Positions 7,832 to 16,619 are shown, counted from the stretch's first letter. The stretch: DNA of 64,000 bases from Micromonospora sp. C28SCA-DRY-2 (GCF_030519475.1 NZ_JAUMKD010000005.1:427324-491323), one strand, 5' to 3'. Notes: a model not told the origin generated them from the sequence alone. Translations and numbers: made by a program.

Positions 7832-9234
7832 GGATCACCTGGGTGCAGCCGGAGGACCTGCTGCCGCACGAACTGGCGGCCAGCCGGGACGAGGGCCGCG
7901 ACGTCGGGCCGCTCGCCGAGCGGTGGACGGCGGCCGGCGGGGACCTCACCCCGCCGGTCAGCGGGGCCTCGCCGACCCCGGCCTCGCCGGCGCTGCGGGC
8001 GCTCGCCGTCGAGCTGCTGGACGCCGCCGACGCGCTGCCCGCCGGGACCACCGCCGACGAGCCGGACGACCTGGCGGCGCTGGCGGCGACCTGGCCGGCG
8101 GCCTGGTCGCTGCCCACCACGGCGGTGTACGACCGGCTGCACGGCGCGTGGCTGGGCCGGGCGGCGGGCTGCCTGCTCGGCAAGCCGGTGGAGAAGATCC
8201 CCCGTCACGGGATCCGGGAGATCCTCGTCGCCACCGGCCGGTGGCCGCTGCGCGACTGGTTCACCGCGCGGGGGCTGCCCGCCGAGGTGGCCGCCCGCTG
8301 GCCGTGGAACCGGCGCAGCGCGCCGACCAGCCTCGCCGAGAACATCGACGGCATGCCCGAGGACGACGACCTGAACTTCGCGCTGCTGGCGCTGCGCGTG
8401 CTGGAGACCCACGGGCGGGACTTCACCAGCGCCGACGTGGCGCAGGCGTGGTTGGACTGGCTGCCCGGCGGGCGGGTCTTCACCGCCGAGCGGGTGGCCT
8501 ACCGCAACCTGCTGCTCGGGCTGGCTCCGCCGCTGACCGCGCGGCGGCACAACCCGTTCCGGGAGTGGATCGGCGCGCAGATCCGCACCGACGTCTACGG
8601 CTGGGTCAACCCGGGCCGGCCCGACCGGGCCGCCGAGCTGGCCTGGCGCGACGCCACGGTCAGCCATGTCCGCGGCGGCGTGCACGGGGCGATCTGGGTG
8701 GCCGCCATGGCGGCCACCGCGCCGGTCGCCAGCGGGGTGGACGAGGTGCTCGACGCCGGCGAGGCGGTGCTGCCGCCGGGCAGCCGGTTCGCCGCCACGG
8801 TCCGCGAGGCGCGGGCGCTGGGCGCGTCCACCGACGACTGGGAGACGGTGGTGGACCAGTTGTACGCCCGGCACGGCCACCTGCACTGGGTGCACGTCCG
8901 CAACAACGCCGCCCTGGTGGCGGCCGCGCTGGCGTACGGGCGGGGGGACCTGGAGCGGTCCATCTGCGCGGTGGTCAGCGGGGGCTGGGACACCGACTCG
9001 ACCGGCGCCACGGTCGGCGCGGTCACCGGTGCGCTGGCCGGTGCGTCCGGGCTGCCGGAGCGCTGGGTGGCCCCGCTGCGCAACCGGCTGGCCAGCAGCA
9101 TCGCCGGCTTCGACGGGATCGGCTTCGACGAGCTGGCCACCCGGACCGCCGCGCTGGCCGCCCCGGCTCCGGCCGCCGACCCGGCCGCGGCGGCTTCGGC
9201 CGCCGACCCGGCCGCCGCGGGAGGTGCCCGGTGA
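7828..9234 (+). CDS. ADP-ribosylglycohydrolase (DraG/ARH) family protein, second of a pair
   Basis: The product is 468 residues with an extra N-terminal section of about 100 residues before the ARH core. The core begins at YDRLHGAWLGRAAGCLLGKP, has an altered first metal motif (E178-D-D-D181 in place of TDDT) and a standard second motif (D388-T-D390-S391, GGWDTDSTGATVGA). It overlaps the first ARH gene by 4 bases (GTGA), so the two are translationally coupled. The divergent metal site and longer N-terminus suggest the two enzymes act on different steps or anomers of one substrate. The C-terminal 30 residues are Ala/Pro-rich and probably disordered. Confidence 0.88.
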   Translation: MRITWVQPEDLLPHELAASRDEGRDVGPLAERWTAAGGDLTPPVSGASPTPASPALRALAVELLDAADALPAGTTADEPDDLAALAATWPAAWSLPTTAVYDRLHGAWLGRAAGCLLGKPVEKIPRHGIREILVATGRWPLRDWFTARGLPAEVAARWPWNRRSAPTSLAENIDGMPEDDDLNFALLALRVLETHGRDFTSADVAQAWLDWLPGGRVFTAERVAYRNLLLGLAPPLTARRHNPFREWIGAQIRTDVYGWVNPGRPDRAAELAWRDATVSHVRGGVHGAIWVAAMAATAPVASGVDEVLDAGEAVLPPGSRFAATVREARALGASTDDWETVVDQLYARHGHLHWVHVRNNAALVAAALAYGRGDLERSICAVVSGGWDTDSTGATVGAVTGALAGASGLPERWVAPLRNRLASSIAGFDGIGFDELATRTAALAAPAPAADPAAAASAADPAAAGGAR

Positions 9235-10169
9235 GCGCCGCGGTGGTCGTGGTGGGCAGCACCAACCTGGACCTGGTGGTGACGGCGCCGCAGCTGCCCC
9301 GCCCCGGCGAGACGGTGCTCGGCGAGAACTTCCGCACGGTGCCCGGCGGGAAGGGCGCCAACCAGGCGGTCGCCGCCGCGCGGGCCGGTGCCGGCTGCGG
9401 CTTCGTCGGCGCGGTCGGCGACGACGAGTTCGGCGCCCAGCTGCGGGCGAGCCTGGTCGCCGCGGGGGTGGACGTGCGCGGCCTGCGCACCGTCCCCGGC
9501 CCGTCCGGCGTCGCGCTGATCGCGGTGGACCGGGACGCGGAGAACTTCATTGTGGTCGCCCCCGGCGCCAACGGCGAACTCACCGACCTGGACGGCGACG
9601 ACCGGGCGGCCATCGCCGCCGCCGACGTGCTGCTGCTCCAGCTGGAGGTGCCGCTGCCGACCGTTGTCGCGGCCGCCGGGCTGGCCCGCGCCGGGGGCAC
9701 CACAGTGGTGCTCAACGCCGCGCCGGCCGCGCCGCTGCCGGCGGAGCTGCTCGACCTGGTCGACGTGCTGGTGGTCAACGAACACGAGGCGGCGGTCGTC
9801 GCGGGGGTCTTCGCCGACGAGTCGCCGGTGCTGCTGGACGCCCTGCTGGAGCTGGTGCCGCGGGTGGTGCTGACCCTCGGCGCGCGCGGCGCCGCGTACG
9901 CCGACCGGGCCGGGCTGCGGCTGGAGATCCCGGCGCCGCGGATCGACGCGGTGGACACCACAGCGGCCGGTGACGCGTTCACCGGGGCGCTGGCCGTCGG
10001 CTGGGCCGAACGCGGCGGCGCGGTCGACGCCGACACGGTCACCGCCATCCTGCGCTGGGCGTGCGCCGCCGGCGCGGCCTGCGCCCAGCGCCCCGGCGCG
10101 TCGACCGCGCTGCCCGAGCGGGCCGCCATCGAGGCCCTGTACACCGCGACCTACGAGGGGACGCCGTGA
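9231..10169 (+). CDS. Ribokinase-like PfkB family sugar kinase
   Basis: The product is 312 residues. Both PfkB signatures are visible: GGKGANQAVAAARAG near residue 40 and the anion hole D242-T-T-A-A-G-D248, where D248 is the catalytic base. The N-terminus (VVVVGSTNLDLVV) matches ribokinase. It starts by a GTGA overlap with the preceding ARH gene. In this operon it would phosphorylate the sugar released by the ARH-type glycohydrolases. The nearest functional guess is ribose or a ribose-like sugar, but PfkB enzymes vary widely in substrate. Confidence 0.9.
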   Translation: MSAAVVVVGSTNLDLVVTAPQLPRPGETVLGENFRTVPGGKGANQAVAAARAGAGCGFVGAVGDDEFGAQLRASLVAAGVDVRGLRTVPGPSGVALIAVDRDAENFIVVAPGANGELTDLDGDDRAAIAAADVLLLQLEVPLPTVVAAAGLARAGGTTVVLNAAPAAPLPAELLDLVDVLVVNEHEAAVVAGVFADESPVLLDALLELVPRVVLTLGARGAAYADRAGLRLEIPAPRIDAVDTTAAGDAFTGALAVGWAERGGAVDADTVTAILRWACAAGAACAQRPGASTALPERAAIEALYTATYEGTP

Positions 10170-10285
10170 GCGCGAGGAGTGAGCCGGGTTTGCGAGCCCC
10201 GCAGTCGCGAACCGAGGTGGCGCCCGTGAGCGCGAGGAGTGAGCCGGGTTTGCGAGCCCCGCAGTCGCGAACCGAGGTGACGCCC
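10166..10285 (+). repeat. Tandem pair of a 60-bp interspersed repeat within the operon
   Basis: Two units, 10166-10225 and 10226-10285, have a period of exactly 60 bases and differ at a single base (GAGGTGGCG against GAGGTGACG). Each unit begins with GTGAGCGCGAGGAGTGAG, contains TTGCGAGCCCCGCAGTCGCG and ends in a GAGGTG ribosome-binding-like sequence before another GTG. GGGTT-TGCG-AGCCC can form a small hairpin. Sixty bases is twenty codons, so the pair stays open in the frame of the next gene and each unit offers a new GTG start. A degenerate copy lies at 4447-4478. The family is probably a Micromonospora-type intergenic repeat. Confidence 0.88.
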
Positions 10286-12235
10286 GTGGGTTTCAACCCG
10301 TACGTGCCGCGCCCGATCGACCGGCCCACCGAGGTGCCGCTCGGCGGGGACGCCGACCTGACCGCGCTGGACGAGGCGAAGATCTTCGCCGCCCCGGACG
10401 ACCCGGCGGACTGGCCGGCCTGGCGTGACCAGCTCACCCGCTGGCGCGCCGACGCCCGGGCCCGGCTCGGCTACACCCGCGCGCACTACGACGAGATCCC
10501 GCTCGACTGCTTCAGCGTCTGCCTGGCCTGGCTCTGGGACGAGACGCTCTACGACCACGAGCGCGGCGTGTTCACGGTCGAGGACTTCCTCGACGCGGCC
10601 GACCGGGACTTCGGCGGCTTCGACGGGGTGGTGCTCTGGCACGCGTACCCGGTGATCGGGCTGGACGAGCGCAACCAGTTCGACTGGTACCGGGACGTGC
10701 CCGAGCTGCCCGAGGTGGTGCGCGCCTTCCAGGCCCGCGGGGTCCGGGTGTTCGTCGACTACAACCCGTGGGACACCGGCACCCGGCGGGAGACCGGCAC
10801 CGACGCGCAGGAGGTCGCCGCGCTGGCCGGCAAGCTCGGCGTCGACGGGGTCTTCCTGGACACCCTCAAGGAGGGCGCGGACGAGCTGCGCCGCGAGCTG
10901 GACGCCGTCCGGCCGGGGATGGTGCTGGAGGGGGAGAGCCGGGTGCCGCTGGCCCGGGTCGCCGACCACGCGATGTCCTGGGCGCAGTGGTTCGCCGACT
11001 CGCCGGTGCCCGGGGTGCTGCGGGCCAAGTGGTTCGAGCGGCGGCACGTGCTGCACCACACCCGCCGCTGGCACCGCGACCACCTCGACGAGCTGCACTC
11101 CGCCTGGCTCAACGGGGTCGGGGTGCTGGTCTGGGAGAGCGTGTTCGGGGTCTGGGTCGGCTGGAACGACCGCGACCGGGCGGTGCTGCGGGCGATGCGC
11201 CGCATCCAGGCCAGCCACGCCGCGTGGTTGCGCGCCGAGGACTGGGTCCCGCTCGCCGACCACCCGGGCACCGGCCAGGTGTACGCGTCCCGCTGGACGC
11301 ACGGCGGCGTGCCACTGTGGACAGTGGTGAACCGCGGCGGCGACCACGACGGGCCGTGGCTGGTCACCGAGGCGCGGCCCGGGCGGCGCTTCGTCGACCT
11401 GGTCACCGGTGCCGACCTGACCGCCACCCCGACCCCCGGCGGCCGGGTGGCGGTGGGCGGCCCGCTGCCGGCCGGCGCGATCGCCGCGGTGGTCGCCACC
11501 GACGCCGCCGTGCCGGCGCACCCCGCCCCGACCGGCGACCCGTCCTTCCCCGCCCGGGCCGCGGTGCGGCTGCGCACGCCGTGGGCCCCGCGCGCCGAAC
11601 CGCCGGCCGGCATGGTGGCCGTCGACGGCGGCCGGCGGGACCTGCTGGTGCGCTACCGGGTGCGGGAGACCGGCCTGTACGGGGAGACCCCGTACGTCGA
11701 CGAGTGGAAGCCACTGCCGCCCCGGCTGCACCACACCGGCACGCTGCGCCGCAGCGTCCAGCTCGGCCGGTTCGCCATCGCCACCGACGAGGTCACCCAC
11801 GGGCAGTACGCCGAGTTCCTGCGCGCCACCGGCTACCGGCCGGTGCGCCCGGAGCGGTTCACCGCCGGGCAGGGGCCGGCCGACGCCCCGGTCACCGGGG
11901 TCGACCTGGCCGACGCCCGGGCGTACGCGGCCTGGGCCGGGCTGCGGCTGCCCACCGAGGACGAGTGGCAGGTGGCCGCCGAGGCGGGACTGCTGCGCCG
12001 CCGGGAGCCGCTGGTGTGGAACCTGACCGAGAGCGAGCACTCCGACGGGCGGACCCGGTTCGTCATCGTCAAGGGCGGCGCCGCGTACCGGGCGGAGGGC
12101 TCGGACTGGTACTTCGACGGTGGCCCGCAGCCGCCGGACGTGTCGGTGAAGCTGCTGCTGACCGGCGCCGGGCTGACCCGCTCCGACCAGGTCGGCTTCC
12201 GCTGCGCCGCGGACCTCTCGACCGGACAGGAGTGA
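10286..12235 (+). CDS. Cytosolic fusion: TIM-barrel glycosidase-like domain plus FGE/SUMF1-like domain
   Basis: The product is 649 residues from GTG 10286, which has GAGG 8 bases upstream. Starts at 10226 or 10166 are also open and would prepend 20 or 40 repeat-encoded residues. Residues about 40-370 look like a glycosidase barrel: VFVDYNPWDTG, DGVFLDTLKEG and LEGES carry acidic residues at strand ends, and AWLNGVGVLVWESVFG resembles catalytic-face loops. A beta-sandwich follows. Residues about 460-649 resemble formylglycine-generating-enzyme/sulfatase-modifying-factor domains (ATDEVTHGQYAEFL, LRLPTEDEW, VKGGAAYR, VGFRCA), but without the Cys pair of genuine FGE. There is no signal peptide. 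I do not know the substrate; the operon suggests a carbohydrate-linked one. The domain fusion is uncommon. Confidence 0.72.
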   Translation: MGFNPYVPRPIDRPTEVPLGGDADLTALDEAKIFAAPDDPADWPAWRDQLTRWRADARARLGYTRAHYDEIPLDCFSVCLAWLWDETLYDHERGVFTVEDFLDAADRDFGGFDGVVLWHAYPVIGLDERNQFDWYRDVPELPEVVRAFQARGVRVFVDYNPWDTGTRRETGTDAQEVAALAGKLGVDGVFLDTLKEGADELRRELDAVRPGMVLEGESRVPLARVADHAMSWAQWFADSPVPGVLRAKWFERRHVLHHTRRWHRDHLDELHSAWLNGVGVLVWESVFGVWVGWNDRDRAVLRAMRRIQASHAAWLRAEDWVPLADHPGTGQVYASRWTHGGVPLWTVVNRGGDHDGPWLVTEARPGRRFVDLVTGADLTATPTPGGRVAVGGPLPAGAIAAVVATDAAVPAHPAPTGDPSFPARAAVRLRTPWAPRAEPPAGMVAVDGGRRDLLVRYRVRETGLYGETPYVDEWKPLPPRLHHTGTLRRSVQLGRFAIATDEVTHGQYAEFLRATGYRPVRPERFTAGQGPADAPVTGVDLADARAYAAWAGLRLPTEDEWQVAAEAGLLRRREPLVWNLTESEHSDGRTRFVIVKGGAAYRAEGSDWYFDGGPQPPDVSVKLLLTGAGLTRSDQVGFRCAADLSTGQE

Positions 12236-12239
12236 CCTG

Positions 12240-14393
12240 ATGAGCAGACGCTGGCGGATCGGCGGCGGGGTGGCCGCCGTGCTCCTCGCCCTCGGGCTGG
12301 CCGGCGCGGCCCCGGCCGCCGCGGAGCGGCTCCGCGCGGGCACGCTGACCACCGCCGCGGCGCCGTCCCCGGCGCTCGGCGGCGACATCGACTACACCGT
12401 CTACCTGCCGCACGGCTACGACGCCGCCGGCGACACCCGCTACCCGGTGCTCTACCTGCTGCACGGTCGGGGCGACACCATGGCGGCGTGGACCCGGGTG
12501 AAGGCCGACCTCGACCGGCTGATCGCCGCCGGGGAGGTGCCGCCGGTGATCGCCGTGCTGCCCGACGCGCCGTGGAGCAACCGCGGCAACTGGTACGTCG
12601 ACTCCGCGTACACCGGCGCGGACGACCCGGGCCGGCCGGTGGAGACCGCGCTCACCCGGGACCTGGTGGCGCACGTCGACACCACCTACCGCACCGCCGC
12701 GCACCGGGGCGCCCGGCTGGTCGGCGGCTACTCGATGGGCGGCGCTGGTGCGCTGCGCTACGCGCTGGCCCACTCCGACCTCTTCGCCAACGCGCTGGTG
12801 CTCAGCCCGGCGGTGTACCGGCCGCTGCCGCCGGCCGACTCGTCGGCGCGCGAGTTCGGCGCCTTCGGCTCCGGCGAGCAGCGCTTCTCCGACGAGGTCT
12901 ACCAGCGGCTGAACTACCCGGCGCTGCTGCCGGGGCTGGACCCGGAGTCCCCGGTGCGGATGTACGTCGCGGTCGGCGACGACGAGTGGGCCAACCCGGA
13001 CCCGGCGCACGCGGCGCACGACCTCGACTACGAGGCCGCCACGCTCTACAACACGGTGCGCCGCGCCGACGGGGTGGCCGCCGAGTTCCGGGTGCTCGAC
13101 GGGGGGCACGACTGGGACGTCTGGCGGCCGGCCTTCGTGGCCGGGCTGAAGCACCTCGCCGGCACGTTGAGCGTCACCCCGCCGGCGGGGCTGCCCGGGC
13201 CGGCGTACGGCAGCGCGGGCACCGACTGGGCCGGCGGCGTCGCCGCCCACCCGGACGGCGCCACCACCCTCGGCTACGCGGCCTCCGGCCCGGTGGCCGG
13301 GCAGCCGTACGCGGGCGGGCTGGACGCCGTGGTGAGCCGGCTGGACGCCGCCGGCACCCGGTGGACGACCCAGTTCGGCACCCCGGCCAACGACCGGCTC
13401 TACGGGGTGGTGCCGCTCGCCGAGGGCGGGGTGATCGCGGCCGGCTACACCCGCGGCGACCTCGACGGCGCGCACCCCGGCAGCCCCGCCGACGACGGCT
13501 TCGTGACCCGGCTGACCGCGACCGGCCAGCGGTCCTGGCTGACCCAGGCCGGCGACCGGGCCAAGGCGGACCGGTTCTACGCCGTCGCCGCCGCCCCGGA
13601 CGGCGGCGCCTACGTCGCCGGCTACACCAGCGGCTCGTTCGACGGGTCGACCCCGGCCGGGGACAAGGACGCGGTGCTGGCCCGGATCGCCCCCGACGGG
13701 TCGATCGCCTGGAGCCGGCAGCTCGGCGGCGCCGGCGAGGACAAGGCGTACGCGGTGGCGGTCGACGCCGCCGGCGTCTACGTCGCCGGCAGCACCACGG
13801 CCGGCCTGCCCGGCACCACCGCGCTGGGCGGCGCCGACGGCTGGCTGGCCCGGTTCGACCAGGCCGGCGCGCGTAGCTGGGTGACGTCGGTGGGCGGGGC
13901 GGGCGACGACCTGCTCGGCGGGCTGGCGGTCAGCTCCACCGGCACGGTGGTGGCCACCGGCTCGGTCGGCGGCGAGGCCACCGCCGGCGGCACCGACGTG
14001 CTGACCGTGGCGTACACGGCGGCCGGCCGGCAGCGCTGGCGGACGGTGACCGGCGGCCCCGGCGCCGACGGTGGCGCCGACGTGGTGGCCCTGCCTGACG
14101 GCGCGGTGGCGGTGGTCGGATTCACCGGCAGCAGCCTCGGCGTGCCGGTCGGCGGCGCCGACGTGCTCACCGTGCGGCTGGACGCCCGTGGACGGCAGCT
14201 CGGGGTCGCCCAGTACGGCACCGCCCGCGACGACGCCGCCGACGCCTTCGGCGAGGAGAACGTCTACGCCACCCTCGGCGCCGACGGGCGGCTGCGGGTC
14301 AGCGGACTCACCGCCGGTGCGGTGCCGGGCGGGGCGCTCGGCAACGGCGACGTCTTCCTCGCCACCATCGACCCCACGAAGGGAACGCCGTGA
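12240..14393 (+). CDS. Secreted esterase (PF00756 type) with C-terminal SBBP-like beta-propeller
   Basis: The product is 717 residues. A signal peptide covers residues 1 to about 28 (VAAVLLALGLAGAAPAAAE). Residues about 40-310 are an alpha/beta hydrolase of the esterase-D/feruloyl-esterase type: LHGRGDTMAAW forms the oxyanion region, G-Y-S165-M-G-G is the nucleophile elbow and GGHDWDVW carries the likely catalytic His. From about 320 on, repeats of 45-60 residues with W-G-A-x-x-D-x-x-x-G-V and GGxDA/VLxRLD patterns resemble beta-propeller SBBP repeats. It starts 4 bases after the previous stop and overlaps the next gene by 4. It may remove acyl or aryl esters outside the cell before uptake, which would tie it to the acid-processing genes that follow. 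Confidence 0.82.
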   Translation: MSRRWRIGGGVAAVLLALGLAGAAPAAAERLRAGTLTTAAAPSPALGGDIDYTVYLPHGYDAAGDTRYPVLYLLHGRGDTMAAWTRVKADLDRLIAAGEVPPVIAVLPDAPWSNRGNWYVDSAYTGADDPGRPVETALTRDLVAHVDTTYRTAAHRGARLVGGYSMGGAGALRYALAHSDLFANALVLSPAVYRPLPPADSSAREFGAFGSGEQRFSDEVYQRLNYPALLPGLDPESPVRMYVAVGDDEWANPDPAHAAHDLDYEAATLYNTVRRADGVAAEFRVLDGGHDWDVWRPAFVAGLKHLAGTLSVTPPAGLPGPAYGSAGTDWAGGVAAHPDGATTLGYAASGPVAGQPYAGGLDAVVSRLDAAGTRWTTQFGTPANDRLYGVVPLAEGGVIAAGYTRGDLDGAHPGSPADDGFVTRLTATGQRSWLTQAGDRAKADRFYAVAAAPDGGAYVAGYTSGSFDGSTPAGDKDAVLARIAPDGSIAWSRQLGGAGEDKAYAVAVDAAGVYVAGSTTAGLPGTTALGGADGWLARFDQAGARSWVTSVGGAGDDLLGGLAVSSTGTVVATGSVGGEATAGGTDVLTVAYTAAGRQRWRTVTGGPGADGGADVVALPDGAVAVVGFTGSSLGVPVGGADVLTVRLDARGRQLGVAQYGTARDDAADAFGEENVYATLGADGRLRVSGLTAGAVPGGALGNGDVFLATIDPTKGTP

Positions 14394-15601
14394 CCAGCGC
14401 AGCCGAAGCGGGCCGGCCCGGCCCGCTCGACGGGGTGAAGGTGGTCGACCTGGCCACCCTCTTCGCCGGGCCGCTCGCCGCGGCGTTCCTCGGCGACTTC
14501 GGCGCCGACGTGGTCAAGGTGGAGCACCCCGCCAAGCCCGACCCGTCACGCGGGCACGGCCCGGCGAAGGACGGCGTCGGGCTGTGGTGGAAGGTGCTCG
14601 GGCGCAACAAGCGCACGGTCACCCTGAACCTGTCCGACCCGAAGGGCGCCGAACTGCTGCGCCGGCTGGTCGCCGACGCCGACGTGCTGGTGGAGAACTT
14701 CCGCCCCGGCACCCTGGAGCGGTGGGGTCTCGGCCCGGCCGAGCTGCACGCGGTCAACCCGCGGCTGGTGATCACCCGGATCAGCGGCTTCGGCCAGGTC
14801 GGCCCGTACGCCCGCCGGCCCGGGTTCGGCACGCTGGCCGAGGCGATGAGCGGCTTCGCCGCCGCCACCGGTGAACCGGACGGGCCGCCGACCCTGCCGC
14901 CGTTCGGGCTGGCCGACTCGGTCACCGCGCTGGCCGCCGCGTACGCGGTCATGCTGGCGCTGCGCGGCCGGGAGCTGACCGGCGCCGGGCAGGTGGTCGA
15001 CCTGGCCATCATCGAGCCGATCATGGCGATGCTCGGCCCGCAGATCACCTGGTACGACCAGCTCGGCTACGTCCAGCCCCGGCTGGGCAACCGGTCCAAC
15101 AACAACGCCCCGCGCAACACGTACCGCTGCGCCGACGGGCGCTGGGTGGCCGTCTCCACCAGCGCGCAGAGCATCGCCGAGCGGGTGCTGCGCCTGGTCG
15201 GCCGCCCCGAGCTGGTCGACGAGCCGTGGTTCGCCACCGGCAGCGGCCGGGCCGCGCACGCCGACGAACTCGACGCCGCGGTGAGCGCCTGGGTCGCGAA
15301 GCGCGACCGGGACGAGGTGGTGGCCGCGTTCGAGGCGGCGCAGGCGGCGGTGGCCCCGGTCTACGACGTGCGGGACATCCTCGCCGACCCGCAGTACGCC
15401 GCGCTGGGCACCATCCGCACGGTGCCCGACGAGGAGCTGGGCGAGGTACGGATGCAGAACGTGCCGTTCCGGCTCTCGGACACGCCGGGGGAGATCCGGC
15501 ACGCCGGGCGACGGCACGGCCAGGACACCGACGCGGTGCTGCGGGCCCTCGGCATGGCCGACGCCGAGCTGGCCGAGCTGCGCGCGCAGGGGGTGATCTG
15601 A
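14390..15601 (+). CDS. Family III CoA-transferase (CaiB/BaiF type)
   Basis: The product is 403 residues, standard length. Family III features are visible: VVDLATLFAGPLAAAFLGDFGADVVKVE at the start, the LGRNKRTVTLNL strand, VENFRPGTLERWGLG, and the catalytic Asp in GAGQVVD204LAI. These enzymes move CoA between carboxylic acids through an aspartyl-CoA thioester. The gene starts by GTGA overlap with the esterase and ends overlapping the CitE-type lyase by one base (TGATG). The pair recalls itaconate and citramalate pathways, where a CaiB enzyme loads an acid with CoA and a CitE enzyme cleaves it, but no hydratase gene is present here. Confidence 0.92.
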   Translation: MTSAAEAGRPGPLDGVKVVDLATLFAGPLAAAFLGDFGADVVKVEHPAKPDPSRGHGPAKDGVGLWWKVLGRNKRTVTLNLSDPKGAELLRRLVADADVLVENFRPGTLERWGLGPAELHAVNPRLVITRISGFGQVGPYARRPGFGTLAEAMSGFAAATGEPDGPPTLPPFGLADSVTALAAAYAVMLALRGRELTGAGQVVDLAIIEPIMAMLGPQITWYDQLGYVQPRLGNRSNNNAPRNTYRCADGRWVAVSTSAQSIAERVLRLVGRPELVDEPWFATGSGRAAHADELDAAVSAWVAKRDRDEVVAAFEAAQAAVAPVYDVRDILADPQYAALGTIRTVPDEELGEVRMQNVPFRLSDTPGEIRHAGRRHGQDTDAVLRALGMADAELAELRAQGVI

Positions 15602-16422
15602 TGCTGCTCACCTGGCTCTACGTGCCCGGCGACCGGCCGGACCGGTTCGCCAAGGCGGTCGCCTCGGGCGCCGACGCGGTGATCCTCGACCTGGAGGACG
15701 CGGTGGTCGCCGGCCGCAAGGCGTACGCCCGCGAGGCGGTCGCCGAGTTCCTCGCCGAGGAGCACCCGGTGCCGGTGCAGGTGCGGGTCAACGAACTGAC
15801 CGGGCCCGACGTCGACGCCGACCTGGCCGCCGTCGCCGGGCGGCCGGGGCTGTCCGGGCTGCGGCTGCCCAAGGTGGAGTCGGCCGCGACGGTGACCGCG
15901 CTCGCGGCCCGGGTGGAGGTGCCGCTGCACCCGCTGGTCGAGTCGGCCGTCGGCGTGGAGGCCGCGTACGCCATCGCCACGGCCGATCCCGCGGTGGCCT
16001 CGATCGGTCTCGGTGAGGCCGACCTCCGTTCCGACCTGGGCGTCACCGACGAGGAGGGGCTGACCTGGCCGCGCGGCCGGATCGTGGTGGCGGCCCGCGC
16101 GGCCGGCCTGCCGCCGCCGGCTATGTCGGTGTACGCGAACGTGGCCGACGCCGACGGGCTGGCCGCCTCCTGTGCCCGGGGCCGGCGGCTCGGCTTCCTC
16201 GGGCGGGCGGCCATCCACCCGCGCCAGCTCCCGGTGATCGCCGAGGCGTTCCGGCCGGCGGAGCGGGAGGTGGCCCGGGCCGAGGAACTGCTCGCCGCGG
16301 TGGCCGAGGCGCAGACCCGGGACTCCGGGACCGTGGTGCTGCCGGACGGCCGGTTCGCCGACCGGGCGATGGTGGCGGCGGCCCGGCGCACCGTCGACCT
16401 GGCCGCCAGGTACGCCGCCTGA
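15601..16422 (+). CDS. CitE/HpcH-family beta-hydroxyacyl-CoA lyase
   Basis: The product is 273 residues. The family landmarks are present: YVPGDRPDRFAKA, ADAVILDLEDAV, the substrate-binding Arg in VRVNELTG, LPKVES, LVESAVG and the metal-binding region GLGEADLRSDLG. CitE-like enzymes cleave or form carbon-carbon bonds in acyl-CoA esters such as citramalyl-CoA, malyl-CoA or methylmalyl-CoA. The ATG overlaps the CoA-transferase stop, so the two are probably made together and act in sequence. The last residues before the perfect hairpin at 16421 close the operon. The exact substrate cannot be read from the sequence. Confidence 0.9.
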   Translation: MLLTWLYVPGDRPDRFAKAVASGADAVILDLEDAVVAGRKAYAREAVAEFLAEEHPVPVQVRVNELTGPDVDADLAAVAGRPGLSGLRLPKVESAATVTALAARVEVPLHPLVESAVGVEAAYAIATADPAVASIGLGEADLRSDLGVTDEEGLTWPRGRIVVAARAAGLPPPAMSVYANVADADGLAASCARGRRLGFLGRAAIHPRQLPVIAEAFRPAEREVARAEELLAAVAEAQTRDSGTVVLPDGRFADRAMVAAARRTVDLAARYAA

Positions 16423-16453
16423 GCACCGCCGGCCGGTGCCGGCGGCGGTGCTC
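16421..16453 (+). terminator. Hairpin terminator of the sugar operon
   Basis: GAGCACCGCCG (16421-16431) pairs perfectly with CGGCGGTGCTC (16443-16453). The 11-base loop can itself fold. The left arm overlaps the stop codon of the CitE-type gene by two bases. No U-tract follows. Confidence 0.78.
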
Positions 16454-16619
16454 GCCCCGCCCGCACGGCCATCAGGGCTGGTCGCGCCCAGCGCCTGCCG
16501 GGTCGGGGAACCGGTCGTCGTCCCTGTGCTCCGCTTCACCCCACGCGGTGGTCGGCCAGCCGATTCGTTGCCCGGGTCTAAGCGGTGCGGAGGTGGGCGG
16601 CTTGTCGTCAGCACCGCCG

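Noticed and set aside
10166..10285. Tandem 60-bp repeat as an insertion sequence end or CRISPR
   Set aside because: No transposase, no terminal inverted repeats and no spacers; it is an intergenic repeat element.
10151..12388. A 745-codon minus-strand frame across the glycosidase/FGE-like gene
   Set aside because: Antisense shadow; the plus-strand product has recognisable domains and operon context.
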